In this document: positions 17,378 through 29,329 of the stretch, piece by piece
Numbering within the stretch: the stretch's first letter is position 1
Layout: each line of letters begins with the position of its first letter
The notes under the pieces: model-generated
The model's database searches: none
What the model saw: only the letters and a program-made list of their open reading frames with translations
Told to the model about the DNA's origin: nothing
Assembly: GCA_031268175.1 (NCBI GenBank)
Contig: JAIRXR010000001.1
Coordinates: forward strand, 28,165 to 92,164
DNA from: Puniceicoccales bacterium
GTDB lineage: Bacteria > Verrucomicrobiota > Verrucomicrobiia > Opitutales > JAIRKQ01
DNA: 64,000 bases
Reading direction: 5' to 3'
Translations under genes and position numbers: made by a program

Positions 17378-18922
17378 ATGTGTGAGAGAGTTTTGAGTGA
17401 GATTCGTCGGGAAATCGCAAATTTAACCTGCAAAATTGAGGAAAAGAACATTGGAAGGATACTGTCGCTCGCCGATGGGGTTGTCCGCGTGGATGGCCTG
17501 TCGCGTGTCATGTACAACGAGATGGTGGAGTTTCCGAATGGTGTTTTCGGCATAGCGCTGAACGTTTCCGCCGATGAAGTTGGCGTCGTCCTACTCGGCG
17601 ATAGCGCGTCGCTGAAGGAGGGCGATGAAGCAAAAACGACGGGGAAGCTTCTATCGGTGCCCGTCGGAATGGAGTTGCTCGGCCGCGTGGTCGACTCCCT
17701 AGGCAACCCAATAGACGGAAAAGGCCCGACTGGATGTAAAAATTTTCTCCCGGTCGAAAGCGTTGCCCCCAGCGTCATGGCAAGGAAAAGCGTTAGCCAA
17801 CCGCTGCAAACCGGAATCTTGGCCATTGATTCCATGATCCCCATCGGACGCGGGCAAAGGGAACTTATCATAGGTGACCGTTCCACGGGGAAGGGCGCAA
17901 TAGCCGTGGATACAATAATAAACCAGGCACGCATAAACCGCCGCGGAATCGCCGACGGAGACCCGTCATTCCGTCCGGTGTACTCGATCTACGTAGCCAT
18001 AGGGCAAAAAAATTCTACGATCGCACGGATGATTCAGACGCTGGAGCGGTTTAATGCTATGGAATACGCCGTTATTGTGTCAGCCCCGGCATCGGATAGC
18101 GCATCCAACCAATACATTGCTCCATATGCTGGCTGTGCGATCGGTGAGTGGTTCATGCGAAACGGAATGGATGCGCTTATCGTCTATGACGATCTGTCAA
18201 AGCACGCCGTCGCCTACCGGCAGATTTCACTGATACTAAAGCGTCCGGCGGGCAGAGAAGCGTTCCCCGGCGACGTATTCTATCTGCATTCGCGGCTCCT
18301 GGAAAGGGCAGCTCGGCTGAACGAAGAAAACGGTGGCGGATCTCTAACGGCACTCCCGTTCATAGAAACGCAGGCTGGGGATGTCTCCGCATACATCCCA
18401 ACGAATGTGATTTCCATAACCGACGGGCAAATATTCCTGGACACCGATCTGTTCAATCGCGGCGTCAGGCCGGCCATTTCCGTCGGCATTTCCGTATCCC
18501 GCGTCGGTTCCGCCGCCCAGGTCAAAGGATTCAGGCAGGTGGCTGGGCAAATAAAGCTCGAACTCGGCCAATACTACGAGTTGTCAGCCTTCGCGCAGTT
18601 TGGATCGGATCTAGACGAAAAAACAAAGGCAAAGCTGGCGCGGGGTGTGCGGATCGTTGAATTGTTCAAGCAACCGGTGCTGCAGCCAAAATCCGTCGAA
18701 AATCAGATTATGCTGCTCTGGGCAATGAAAAATGGATACTTTGACGAAGTTCCCGTGGATGGAATCTTTTCGGCGGCCACGGAATTGGAGGAATACGCCG
18801 GCCTGCATTTCGCCGACCTGATGGGCGCGATCGCAAATCGGAAAGCGCTAAACGACGCCGATGAGGAAAAATTACACACGCTAGCAAAAAATTGGCTGGC
18901 GACGAAAACGACAAAAAAATAG
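17378..18922 (+). CDS. atpA: ATP synthase F1 subunit alpha
   Basis: 514 aa. Forms the alpha3-beta3 head of F1. The Walker A loop (166-173) reads GDRSTGKG: the Thr or Ser that coordinates Mg in the non-catalytic site is Gly173, and the preceding Gln is Ser. Other landmarks are normal: [14 protein letters not shown], the arginine finger in VSRVGSAAQ, and [10 protein letters not shown]. Start at ATG 17378 (MCERVLSEI) after TTGAG; upstream codons are open but unlike the family. atpB, atpE, atpF and atpH are not next to it, so the Fo and delta genes lie elsewhere. Followed by atpG after 9 bases. Confidence 0.96.
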   Translation: MCERVLSEIRREIANLTCKIEEKNIGRILSLADGVVRVDGLSRVMYNEMVEFPNGVFGIALNVSADEVGVVLLGDSASLKEGDEAKTTGKLLSVPVGMELLGRVVDSLGNPIDGKGPTGCKNFLPVESVAPSVMARKSVSQPLQTGILAIDSMIPIGRGQRELIIGDRSTGKGAIAVDTIINQARINRRGIADGDPSFRPVYSIYVAIGQKNSTIARMIQTLERFNAMEYAVIVSAPASDSASNQYIAPYAGCAIGEWFMRNGMDALIVYDDLSKHAVAYRQISLILKRPAGREAFPGDVFYLHSRLLERAARLNEENGGGSLTALPFIETQAGDVSAYIPTNVISITDGQIFLDTDLFNRGVRPAISVGISVSRVGSAAQVKGFRQVAGQIKLELGQYYELSAFAQFGSDLDEKTKAKLARGVRIVELFKQPVLQPKSVENQIMLLWAMKNGYFDEVPVDGIFSAATELEEYAGLHFADLMGAIANRKALNDADEEKLHTLAKNWLATKTTKK

Positions 18923-18931
18923 CGGAACGCG

Positions 18932-22025
<3,094 letters not shown>

Positions 22026-22026
22026 C

Positions 22027-22449
22027 GTGGCACTGCTATTAAAAATCGTGACGCCAACAGGCGTGGCCCTGAAAAAGGAGGTTAGGTCCGTCGTCTTGCC
22101 GGCACTTGGCGGAGAAATCGAAATTTTGCCAGGACACTTGCCCCTGATAGCGATAATTCAGCCCGGCGAACTCGTCGCAAAATCGGAAATTTCCCAGGAG
22201 TTCTTCGCCATAGACTGCGGATTTGTCAGAATTTCCGCCGACACCGTCTTCGTACTCACCGATGAATCGCTGAACATCGATGAAGCTGACATGGACGAAA
22301 TAGATATGGCAACGGAGCGGGCCGAAAAGGCACTGGAGGAGGCACGCAGCAGGCGAGAATTGCTGGATCCAGCTGAAATTGAAAAACTCGATGCGAAAGT
22401 GAAATACCAGATGGCCAAAAAGCTCGCCAAGTTCCAACATCACCTGTGA
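22027..22449 (+). CDS. atpC: ATP synthase F1 subunit epsilon
   Basis: 140 aa, GTG start. N-terminal beta-sandwich (LKIVTPTGV, then GGEIEILPGHLPLIAIIQPG, the family hallmark) and C-terminal helical hairpin (ATERAEKALEEARSRRELLD). Epsilon contacts gamma and can inhibit ATP hydrolysis. Ends the F1 cluster; about 70 bases without obvious features separate it from tRNA-Lys on the other strand. Confidence 0.93.
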   Translation: MALLLKIVTPTGVALKKEVRSVVLPALGGEIEILPGHLPLIAIIQPGELVAKSEISQEFFAIDCGFVRISADTVFVLTDESLNIDEADMDEIDMATERAEKALEEARSRRELLDPAEIEKLDAKVKYQMAKKLAKFQHHL

Positions 22450-22518
22450 GGCGCCAGCCGAACCACGCCAAGAAACTAGGCACAGCCAGCCAAAACGAAC
22501 TGCTGGAGAGGACAAAAC

Positions 22519-22593
22519 TGGTAGGCCGACAGGGATTCGAACCCTGAACCAATGGCTTAAAAGGCCACTGCTCTACCGTTGAGCTACCGACCC
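22519..22593 (-). tRNA. tRNA-Lys (UUU)
   Basis: Cloverleaf on the minus strand: acceptor GGGTCGG pairs with TCGGCCT with G-U pairs, D arm AGCTCAACGGTAGAGC, anticodon loop CTTTTAA (anticodon TTT), T arm CAGGGTTCGAATCCCTG. The terminal CCA is encoded. I see no gene in the 195 bases up to tRNA-Ala. Confidence 0.95.
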
Positions 22594-22788
22594 TCCCCGT
22601 ATTTTGATAACCTACATCTGAATACGCCCCTGTCAATCAAGATTTGACCAATGGAGTAAAAATCGCACAGCCAGTACTTTCATAGCAATTACCATCCGCG
22701 TGGCGTCCCAGAATTATGCCGTCTGAAAATTTTATTCCATAGCGCATTGACATCGTCGAAAATTCTCTTGCTATGCGGATGATTGTGT

Positions 22789-22864
22789 GGGGCCGTAGCT
22801 CAGCTGGTAGAGCGCGTCGTTCGCAATGACGAGGTCGTCGGTTCGATCCCGATCGGCTCCACCA
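22789..22864 (+). tRNA. tRNA-Ala (CGC)
   Basis: Acceptor GGGGCCG pairs with CGGCTCC, giving the G3-U70 pair that identifies alanine tRNAs. D arm GCTCAGCTGGTAGAGC, anticodon loop TTCGCAA (anticodon CGC), T loop TTCGATC, encoded CCA. Reads GCG codons. Confidence 0.95.
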
Positions 22865-22963
22865 AGTTTTCACGCCGCAGGCATTTATTTTTTTATAAAT
22901 GGATGCGACTAGTGGCGGCCAGGCGCTGAATTTCGCTTCGCCCAGTACCGCCGTTCCATTGAA

Positions 22964-23947
22964 TTACTTCAATTTTTTTCCTACAAATGATGGCATTTGC
23001 ATCGCTTTACACGTATCATCATTTGGCACGCATCCGTTCTTTCTGGCCTCTTCAATTGTTTTGAAGAACAAGTCTTTATGCTCGTCGAAATGCTTTTTGA
23101 CGTCCGCACCATTGCCGGCTTTCAACGCCGCCAATGTTTCATTCTTTTTGGCGCGGGTTTGATAAACCAATCTAAACATGCGCGCTTCAATTACTGCCTT
23201 ACCGTCAACCACCTCCTTGAAAATTCTCTCAGCTTTGCGAAAATGAACGGCTGCAGCCTCGAAGCATCTGCTAGCATCAGTGTGTTTTCCCAATCTTTCA
23301 GCTCCTACACCCGCAATTATGCAACTCTCCGCATTCCCCTTCTCTGCTTTGCCCTTGGCCAGATGCTTTTCCAGTACAATTCTCCCAGGCTCATCCAAGG
23401 CGCTTACTCTGGCAAAATGCTTCTCTTTCATATCTTTAGCCACTTTGGCTTTGGACTCAATGTACTCAGTAATTACTACCTCAGATATTAATCGTTTTTT
23501 AAGCAATTCCCTGTATGCATCGAATTCTGTGTCGCGTGCACAGCATGCGCGCACCAAATTCTCACGTTCCACTGAAGTGTCCCCTCTCTCTCTTGCATTT
23601 TTGACAAGTTGCTCGTGTTCTTCAGCAACCTCCCTTCGCTTCCCTGCGGCAAAGAGCAGATATTGTGATTTGATTCCCGTGCATAATTTTCCAACTACAT
23701 CCTTTGCGGCATCCACTCTAGCCTTGTCGCTATCCTCCAACACCTGCACCTTAATTTTTCCTAGTGAGGTCTTTGCTTCTTCCGCCAGGCCCATCGCCCG
23801 TACGTAATTGATTCCGCCATTCTCTACAGCATTGGCTGCTTCGCAGGAGCGCTGCGCCTGCACTAACACTTGTGCCACTTGTGTATTTTTACTAAATCCC
23901 CCAGAACAAAAATCTGGCAAGGTAATGTTTCCAATTTTTACTTGCAT
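22964..23947 (-). CDS. Long alpha-helical hypothetical protein between two tRNA genes
   Basis: 327 aa from MQVKIGNITLPDFC. No recognised domain. Almost entirely charged helices; the segments RAMGLAEEAKTSLGKIKVQV and GKHTDASRCFEAAAVHFRKA have TPR-like or MIT-like spacing of Ala and aromatic residues. Nine cysteines are scattered through it. No signal peptide or membrane segment. The longer frame to 24115 gives an Arg/Cys-rich extension unlike the rest. No convincing ribosome-binding site. It lies alone between tRNA-Ala and tRNA-Glu, a common place for acquired genes. Confidence 0.55.
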   Translation of the reverse strand: MQVKIGNITLPDFCSGGFSKNTQVAQVLVQAQRSCEAANAVENGGINYVRAMGLAEEAKTSLGKIKVQVLEDSDKARVDAAKDVVGKLCTGIKSQYLLFAAGKRREVAEEHEQLVKNARERGDTSVERENLVRACCARDTEFDAYRELLKKRLISEVVITEYIESKAKVAKDMKEKHFARVSALDEPGRIVLEKHLAKGKAEKGNAESCIIAGVGAERLGKHTDASRCFEAAAVHFRKAERIFKEVVDGKAVIEARMFRLVYQTRAKKNETLAALKAGNGADVKKHFDEHKDLFFKTIEEARKNGCVPNDDTCKAMQMPSFVGKKLK

Positions 23948-24103
23948 AGTACACGCTGTCGTAGCTACCGGTTGGCAAAGATCAACCCTTTTTTTTCTTT
24001 TGCAAAAAAGAAAAATAAAGGAAGCAAAATTGCGTCTTTGGGAACACCTGCGCAAAATTTGCATAGACCGGCAGCGGTGAAGCAGCGAACAATTTGGCTC
24101 AAG

Positions 24104-24178
24104 TGGCACCCCCACGGGGAATCGAACCCCGGTTTCTGGAATGAGAATCCAACGTCCTAGCCGCTAGACGATGGGGGC
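24104..24178 (-). tRNA. tRNA-Glu (CUC)
   Basis: Minus strand; acceptor GCCCCCA pairs with TGGGGGT, D arm GTCTAGCGGCTAGGAC, anticodon loop TTCTCAT (anticodon CTC), T arm CGGGGTTCGATTCCCCG, encoded CCA. Confidence 0.94.
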
Positions 24179-24317
24179 ATACAACACCAGCTGGATCAGC
24201 AATTCAACAAACTTCCGAGCCCGCATTTGTCAATACAAAGTCGCGTCTCAGGGAAAATTTTCCACGGCGTGAAGCCTTCACCGTTTTGGCGTATGGTGCA
24301 AGTGAACAGGTGGCAAA

Positions 24318-24477
24318 TTGTGAATAATTTAATATTTTTTAAAATTTTTCTTGGAAAAAAGTAAAATTTATTACTGTTCAGCGCGTGGGCTTCGGAGGAG
24401 ATAACTCTTCCACGGGGCTTATTTTTCCTTCATTTAATTATGTGTGGTGCGGTGCGACTTGTTGTGCCGCACTTTTT
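24318..24477 (+). ncRNA. Possible small RNA with its own promoter and terminator
   Basis: The gap 24179-24542 has no protein-coding frame. On the plus strand it holds a promoter-like pair TTGTGA (24318-24323) and TAAAAT (24340-24345) spaced by 16. A 7-bp hairpin follows with loop ATAA (arms 24394-24400 and 24405-24411, one G-U). Last comes GTGCGG/CCGCAC (24447-24452 and 24467-24472) followed directly by TTTTT, a good rho-independent terminator. No plus-strand gene lies upstream for that terminator to serve, so a transcript of roughly 125 bases is suggested. AT-rich DNA makes promoter matches common, so the promoter is weak evidence. It does not resemble 4.5S RNA or tmRNA. Confidence 0.35.
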
Positions 24478-24542
24478 GCCAGCGGCATTCGCCCATGTAA
24501 TGCAGCATACGCACCAAGTATTCACGAATCGTGCTGCGCATT

Positions 24543-25046
24543 TCACTTTGCTGCGCGTGCAACCTCGAAAAACGCCCGCAGCAGAGCCAGACATTCTCCA
24601 CCCAACACTCCGGATCTGACCGCTGGCCGGTGGTTCATGCCTTCCAAGTCTTGCAGGTGAAAACAGCCACCGAGGCATCCCATTTTTCCGTCGCCGGCAC
24701 CGAAAACAACGGTCCCTACCCTACCCATGATCATGGCCCCGGAGCACATGGGGCACGGCTCTTTCGTGGTGTAGATAGTCACGGCGTTCAGCCGCCAATC
24801 GCCAACAACCCTGGCCGCCTGCGTAATCACCTGCAACTCCGCATGGGCCGTTGGGTCACCAAGCGTGGCTACCAGATTGTGCGCCGCAGCAATGATTTCA
24901 CCGCCGATTACGGCAACGGCCCCAACTGGAATTTCATCCCGCCTCCAGGCCTCTATGGCCTGATTATACGCCAGCGCCATGAAGTATCCGTCGTCTTTCT
25001 CCAGCGCAGACGGATATTTTTTTCCGAAGGGACATGCACTTGCCAT
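24543..25046 (-). CDS. tadA: tRNA-specific adenosine deaminase
   Basis: 167 aa. Converts A34 to inosine in tRNA-Arg(ACG), and belongs to the cytidine deaminase superfamily. Zinc and catalytic residues are seen as H68-A-E70 and P-C98-P-M-C101; DEIPVGAVAV and GDPTAHAEL are typical TadA. Start at ATG 25046; an N-terminal extension to 25118 is open but atypical. Ends at 24543 beside the small-RNA region. Confidence 0.92.
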   Translation of the reverse strand: MASACPFGKKYPSALEKDDGYFMALAYNQAIEAWRRDEIPVGAVAVIGGEIIAAAHNLVATLGDPTAHAELQVITQAARVVGDWRLNAVTIYTTKEPCPMCSGAMIMGRVGTVVFGAGDGKMGCLGGCFHLQDLEGMNHRPAVRSGVLGGECLALLRAFFEVARAAK

Positions 25047-25148
25047 ACTGTAATTTCTAGCGGCAATGGGGTGACGGGCAACAAAAATTTTACACCAACG
25101 CACCGCGCGCATTTGCATTGTCTTTGCGTTTTATGGCACTAGAATTCC

Positions 25149-26618
25149 ATGCGACCAATGAGTTACAAGCTGATAATTCGCTCGCTGGCCGTCGTGTCGT
25201 TCGTAGTTTCCCTTGTGTTTCTCTCGGCGCTTGCAGTGCAATGCTGCTGCGGCCTTGACTGGATTTTGATAGAAAAATGGGTGCTTTGCGTAGCCGTGGC
25301 ACTGTCAATCGCTTGCGGGCTATGCGCGGCATCGAAAAACTACGAGCAAAATCTCTTTAGGAAGGAAATTTTGGCAATTATTGGCCTCGGGCTGCTAATT
25401 GCAGTAGTCATCGGCACGCTGCCATATTTGGTTTTCGTCGGCGGATGCTCCCCGGCGACGGCCTTTTTCGAATCAGCGTCGGGATTTACGACAACCGGGG
25501 CAACGGCGTTTGACGATCTAAGTAAACTTCCAAGTAGCCTGGTATTCTACAGAGGAATGACCCAGTGCATAGGTGGATTGATAACCATATTTTTCTTCGC
25601 GATTTTGCTCCCAATAGTTGGAGCCAAGACGAAGTCGATCTGCATGGGAGGAATGTGTGCGCGGCCCGACGAAACATCGTTTGCTACGATCAACGCGATA
25701 GTTAAGTACACACTTGGCATATATCTGACGCTGACGTTCTCGTCGATGGCGGTATTTTGCCTAGGCGGAATGGCAAAATTGGATGCCTTTTGCTACGCTG
25801 CCGCCATCGCATCGACCGGAGGTTTTTCTACGGCAACCGGTGATAAAATCTTTATCGCATCGGATGCGCTGCAGTACTTTTCCATACCGGTGATGGCCAT
25901 AAGCGGCATGAATTTCATCTGTCTAATGAAAATTCTCCGCGGAGATGCGAGTGAACTGCGGACAAATGAAGAACTGCGGTGGTATTTATACATACTGCTT
26001 TCAGCAACCGCTCTGGTGACAATTTTCGCAGCGGCAACGCGTGGACACGGAACCTTCGGCGAGAGCCTAAAAACGGCACTTTTTCACGTGACATCGGTGG
26101 TGACGACCACAGGACTGGCGACGCCCGCTATGGCGAAGCTTTCAGTCGCAGCGCAGATTGTTTTCATTTCGCTGATGTTCTGCGGAGGGTGTTCCGGGTC
26201 GACTGCTGGAGGACTGAAAATTTCCAGAATTTTGATAATTTTGAAATCCTGTGTCAAAAACGTAAGGCGTTCATTCCGGCCGAATGTCGTATCTTCCGTC
26301 TTTTTGAACGGTAAGCACGTGCAGCCATCGGAAGAAAACGAAACGCTAGGCCTTGCTTCTCTGGCATGCGCGACGCTGATAGTTTTCTCATTTCTGCTGG
26401 CGATGGTCACAGAGAATGCCGGCATTGGGGAAATTTTTCACGGTGCGTGCTCAAATTTTTTCAACGTCGGAATCAATTTATTCAACCAGTCGACCAGCTA
26501 TGCGGTGGCCACGCCTTCAGCCAAGTATCTGCATGGTGCGCTCATGCTGACTGGACGCGTTGAAATGCTCGCGGTCGTCGCGCTTCTTTTCCCAAGCTTC
26601 TGGAAAAAACCACTGTGA
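25149..26618 (+). CDS. trkH: Trk-type potassium uptake membrane subunit
   Basis: 489 aa with about ten hydrophobic segments in four pore repeats. The selectivity loops are visible: ASGFTTTGAT (about 106-118), ASTGGFSTATG, SVVTTTGLAT and, most divergent, FFNVGINLFN. CGGCSGSTAGGLKISR is the conserved cytoplasmic part near the third loop. TrkH works with the NAD-binding regulator TrkA, which is not in the window. Divergent from tadA with 102 bases between starts. Confidence 0.92.
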   Translation: MRPMSYKLIIRSLAVVSFVVSLVFLSALAVQCCCGLDWILIEKWVLCVAVALSIACGLCAASKNYEQNLFRKEILAIIGLGLLIAVVIGTLPYLVFVGGCSPATAFFESASGFTTTGATAFDDLSKLPSSLVFYRGMTQCIGGLITIFFFAILLPIVGAKTKSICMGGMCARPDETSFATINAIVKYTLGIYLTLTFSSMAVFCLGGMAKLDAFCYAAAIASTGGFSTATGDKIFIASDALQYFSIPVMAISGMNFICLMKILRGDASELRTNEELRWYLYILLSATALVTIFAAATRGHGTFGESLKTALFHVTSVVTTTGLATPAMAKLSVAAQIVFISLMFCGGCSGSTAGGLKISRILIILKSCVKNVRRSFRPNVVSSVFLNGKHVQPSEENETLGLASLACATLIVFSFLLAMVTENAGIGEIFHGACSNFFNVGINLFNQSTSYAVATPSAKYLHGALMLTGRVEMLAVVALLFPSFWKKPL

Positions 26619-26675
26619 CGCTGGCGGAAGGCCTTTGCCAGCTGGCAAAAACAGCAACCGCAACCGCCGATTGCT

Positions 26676-27059
26676 CTATTCGTCGCCTTTGATTTCACCT
26701 TCTTCCAATAAGCTGTCCAAGTCCAACTCATCTTCGTGGCATTCGTCTGTTTCTGGATTATTGCTCCACTGGGCGGATTCTATTTTGCAGGAATGCACAC
26801 ACGGTTCCTCGCGCCTCCAGGCCTTTCTGTTAACCTCGGTTTTCAGCTTTCTGATTATTACCCTTGCCTCTTCCTTTCCAACGCGATCGCTAAGAAGTCG
26901 CCTGAAAACGGTCTTTTCAACTTCTTCCGCGTCAACCGTGAATTTGTACAATTTTTTCTGATTACAGAGAGCGCGGCTGACATTTCCGTGATTATCCCTA
27001 ATGTGTTTTTCGCATTTGAACTTTTCGCTGCTTACGCTGATAGTTTTGTTTACACTCAT
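26676..27059 (-). CDS. Small hypothetical protein, second of a paralogous pair
   Basis: 127 aa, unknown. A basic N-terminal half with FTVDAEEVEKTVFRRLLSDR followed by VGKEEA, and an acidic tail (DECHEDELDLDSLLEEGE). The block F-x-[VI]-[DN]-x3-V-x3-VFR-[RK]-x-L-x-[DE]-R-[VL]-G-x-E also occurs in the protein encoded immediately upstream, so the two look like diverged duplicates. They lie 9 bases apart in the same direction. No signal peptide or membrane segment. Ends about 55 bases from the trkH stop. Confidence 0.6.
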   Translation of the reverse strand: MSVNKTISVSSEKFKCEKHIRDNHGNVSRALCNQKKLYKFTVDAEEVEKTVFRRLLSDRVGKEEARVIIRKLKTEVNRKAWRREEPCVHSCKIESAQWSNNPETDECHEDELDLDSLLEEGEIKGDE

Positions 27060-27068
27060 AGAAAACCT

Positions 27069-27437
27069 CTATTCGCGGATGCAATGCCTAATGCTCACGG
27101 TTACCGCTCCGCCGTAAAATTCGATTTCGTTTTTCGCCTCATCTTTCATGCTGTCGCATTGCAGCTGACCAAGTTCCGCGCCAAGTCTCTCGCAGAGGCA
27201 TTTGCGAAATACCCTTGCGCTCACAGCCATGCCGTTGATTTTGAAGCGGGTTACCGAGTACGATTCCGTTTCGACCACTTTGATTCTGCGAGACTCAAAC
27301 CAAGCTCCGAACGCAGTCGACCTTTCTCTTTCGCTGACGACCCTTTCGCGTTTTGTGGTTTTTTTCAATGCCGTGCACGAAAAAAGAATTTCATTGCCGG
27401 CTAACGCCTTCCCTATCCTAGAGGGTCCATTCTTCAT
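27069..27437 (-). CDS. Small hypothetical protein, first of a paralogous pair
   Basis: 122 aa from ATG 27437, preceded by AGAGGCAGGTAGG; the frame is open further to 27557 but that part is atypical. Contains FKINGMAVSARVFRKCLCER followed by LGAEL, matching the block in the downstream 127-aa protein. Basic, with no known domain. Divergent from lptC. The pair may form a two-gene module such as a toxin-antitoxin or a two-subunit complex, but no toxin motif is seen, so this is only a possibility. Confidence 0.6.
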   Translation of the reverse strand: MKNGPSRIGKALAGNEILFSCTALKKTTKRERVVSERERSTAFGAWFESRRIKVVETESYSVTRFKINGMAVSARVFRKCLCERLGAELGQLQCDSMKDEAKNEIEFYGGAVTVSIRHCIRE

Positions 27438-27600
27438 CCTACCTGCCTCTGCGCAAAGGTGTAGCGCTTTCGTAAAAATTTTCCACCAAAAAACAAAATT
27501 TATCGAAAAATGCCATTTTATGGGATGTTTTTTGCTTTTTACTGCGATATTTTTCATTGAATAGCACTGTGAAAAACGCTAGTGTGCCGTCAGTGCTCCT

Positions 27601-28068
27601 ATGGTAGGAAGGTTAAAATTGGCGTGTGTTTTGTTCTTTTTTTCGCTTTACCTCGCCAACTCTGCGCTGGGGAAAGTTGACCGCCTAATTTTGCTGAATA
27701 CCCCCATCAGTGAGTTCACACTGCCAGTCTTCGAAGGTAACGGCAACAAGGTGTGGGAAATTTGCGGCACATCGGCGACGATGGTTGGCCGCGATCTGTT
27801 TTCACTGTTGGACGCGAAGTTGCACTGCTTTGCGGGAGATTTCGCTGGCGGGAACGCATCCAGCGAGTTTTTTTGCGCCACCAGCGAGGCCGCCACCGTG
27901 GATTCATCCACGCACAGGGCCTCCGGTGAATGCGGAATTAGAATTGTCGGACGAAACTTCGATGCCACGGCCGACAGCTGGGAATTCCTCGGAGATTCAA
28001 AAAAAATTATCGCCAAAAATAATGTCGTGGTTTTCCTCTATGAAAACGTCGGGGAGCTCGCCAGATAA
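27601..28068 (+). CDS. lptC: LptC-like LPS export protein
   Basis: 155 aa with an N-terminal signal anchor (LKLACVLFFFSLYLANSALG) and a periplasmic beta-rich domain. The segment KVWEICGTSATMVGRDLFSL has the W-E-x-x-x-x-x-A pattern of LptC. The call rests on that and on position: lptA-like and lptB genes follow at once. LptC passes LPS from the LptBFG complex to LptA. Identity at sequence level is weak. Confidence 0.6.
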   Translation: MVGRLKLACVLFFFSLYLANSALGKVDRLILLNTPISEFTLPVFEGNGNKVWEICGTSATMVGRDLFSLLDAKLHCFAGDFAGGNASSEFFCATSEAATVDSSTHRASGECGIRIVGRNFDATADSWEFLGDSKKIIAKNNVVVFLYENVGELAR

Positions 28069-28085
28069 AGACGATACTAAAATTG

Positions 28086-28604
28086 ATGCTTTTCCTACTA
28101 CCCGCAGCGGTGCTGCATTCGCACATGCAGATCACCGGCGATGTCGCCGAAATTCAGGATTTCGACAGCTTCATTTCCATGCGCTTTCTGCAAAATGCGA
28201 GTGTCGACGGGGAAGATTTTCACCTGTGCGGCGACTGCATAGAAATTATCCTGGATAGCAATCGCAGGCCCGGCGAAGATGCGGCGAACCTATCGGCAGT
28301 CCGCGAAATTCACGCAACGATAAACGCCTCATTCGAACAAAAATCCCACAGCGGCAAGGCAGATAGGATAAGTATTTACCCGGCGAAAAAAATTTTGATA
28401 CTCGACGGCAACGGAGAAATAACGGATAGCGAAGAAGGCACCGTCCGCGGAGAAAAGCTAATCTTTGACAGCGCGAATAGGCAGATAATAGCGGATGGAT
28501 CCGCGAAAAAGCGATCCGTCATATCCATCGACGGCGACGCCGCGAAAAAATCTTCAAACAGATTCCACGGACCTGAAAAACTCAATGGACACAGAGAAAA
28601 ATAA
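28086..28604 (+). CDS. lptA: LptA/OstA-like periplasmic LPS transport protein
   Basis: 172 aa. A short hydrophobic leader (MLFLLPAAVLHSHM) precedes OstA-type beta repeats; KADRISIYPAKKILILDGNG and VRGEKLIFDSANRQIIADG are characteristic of LptA (A-x-x-I......G-x-G......G-x-x-I-x-[FY]). Bridges LPS across the periplasm. ATG 28086 chosen over TTG 28083. Its 3' end overlaps the lptB start by 20 bases. Confidence 0.78.
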   Translation: MLFLLPAAVLHSHMQITGDVAEIQDFDSFISMRFLQNASVDGEDFHLCGDCIEIILDSNRRPGEDAANLSAVREIHATINASFEQKSHSGKADRISIYPAKKILILDGNGEITDSEEGTVRGEKLIFDSANRQIIADGSAKKRSVISIDGDAAKKSSNRFHGPEKLNGHREK

Positions 28605-29322
28605 TAGGCTGTCGGCGGAAAATTTGAAAAAATTTTACAGCAAAAGGGAGGTAGTCAAAAATGTTTCCATCGAAATAAATGGTGGAGAAATTGTTGGCCT
28701 GCTTGGACCGAATGGCGCCGGAAAGACAACGACATTTCTCATAATCATGGGGCTGACATGGGCTAATTCCGGGAAAATTTTCCTGAATGGGAACGAGATG
28801 GGCAGGCTGCCAATGTACAAACGTGCGCGACTGGGAATCGTGTACCTGCCACAGGATGATTCCGTGTTTAAAAAATTGACCGTGTGGGAAAATTTATACG
28901 GCGTCACCGAATATCTGCCAATGCCAAGTAATGAGCGCAATGGAATCATAAGCCATGCGCTGGAGGAGATGAAAATTTCGCACCTCGCGCGGCAAAAGGC
29001 GTACACCCTCAGCGGAGGGGAACGCAGGCGTGTGGAAATAGCGCGTACGCTGCTCGCCAGGCCGAAATTTCTGCTGATGGATGAGCCATTCAGCGGCGTT
29101 GATCCAATAAGCATCAACGACCTTCAGGGCATAATTGCGTCACTGAAAGGAAAAAATATCGGCGTACTGATAACCGACCACAATGTGCGGGAAACGCTGA
29201 AAATCGTCGACAGAGCCTACCTTGTGTACGATGGCAAAATTCTCTGCCATGGGTCGAAGGAAGTGCTGCTAAGCGATGAAAATAGCAGAAAGTTCTACCT
29301 AGGTGACAGCTTTGAGATGTGA
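28585..29322 (+). CDS. lptB: LPS export ABC transporter ATP-binding protein
   Basis: 245 aa. Walker A GPNGAGKTT, signature LSGGERRRVEIAR, Walker B FLLMDEPFSGVDP and switch His in TDHNVRETL. The phrase VDPISINDLQ is diagnostic for LptB rather than other ABC proteins. Powers LPS extraction together with LptF and LptG, which are not in the window. Convergent with the exonuclease gene, 7 bases apart. Confidence 0.95.
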   Translation: MDTEKNNRLSAENLKKFYSKREVVKNVSIEINGGEIVGLLGPNGAGKTTTFLIIMGLTWANSGKIFLNGNEMGRLPMYKRARLGIVYLPQDDSVFKKLTVWENLYGVTEYLPMPSNERNGIISHALEEMKISHLARQKAYTLSGGERRRVEIARTLLARPKFLLMDEPFSGVDPISINDLQGIIASLKGKNIGVLITDHNVRETLKIVDRAYLVYDGKILCHGSKEVLLSDENSRKFYLGDSFEM

Positions 29323-29329
29323 AGGCGAT

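Noticed and set aside
22637..22873. A 78-codon minus-strand frame containing [21 protein letters not shown]
   Set aside because: This is the well-known spurious translation across the antisense of a tRNA gene, here tRNA-Ala.
24531..25142. A 203-codon plus-strand frame over tadA
   Set aside because: Antisense to a gene with intact zinc motifs; no domain and no ribosome-binding site.
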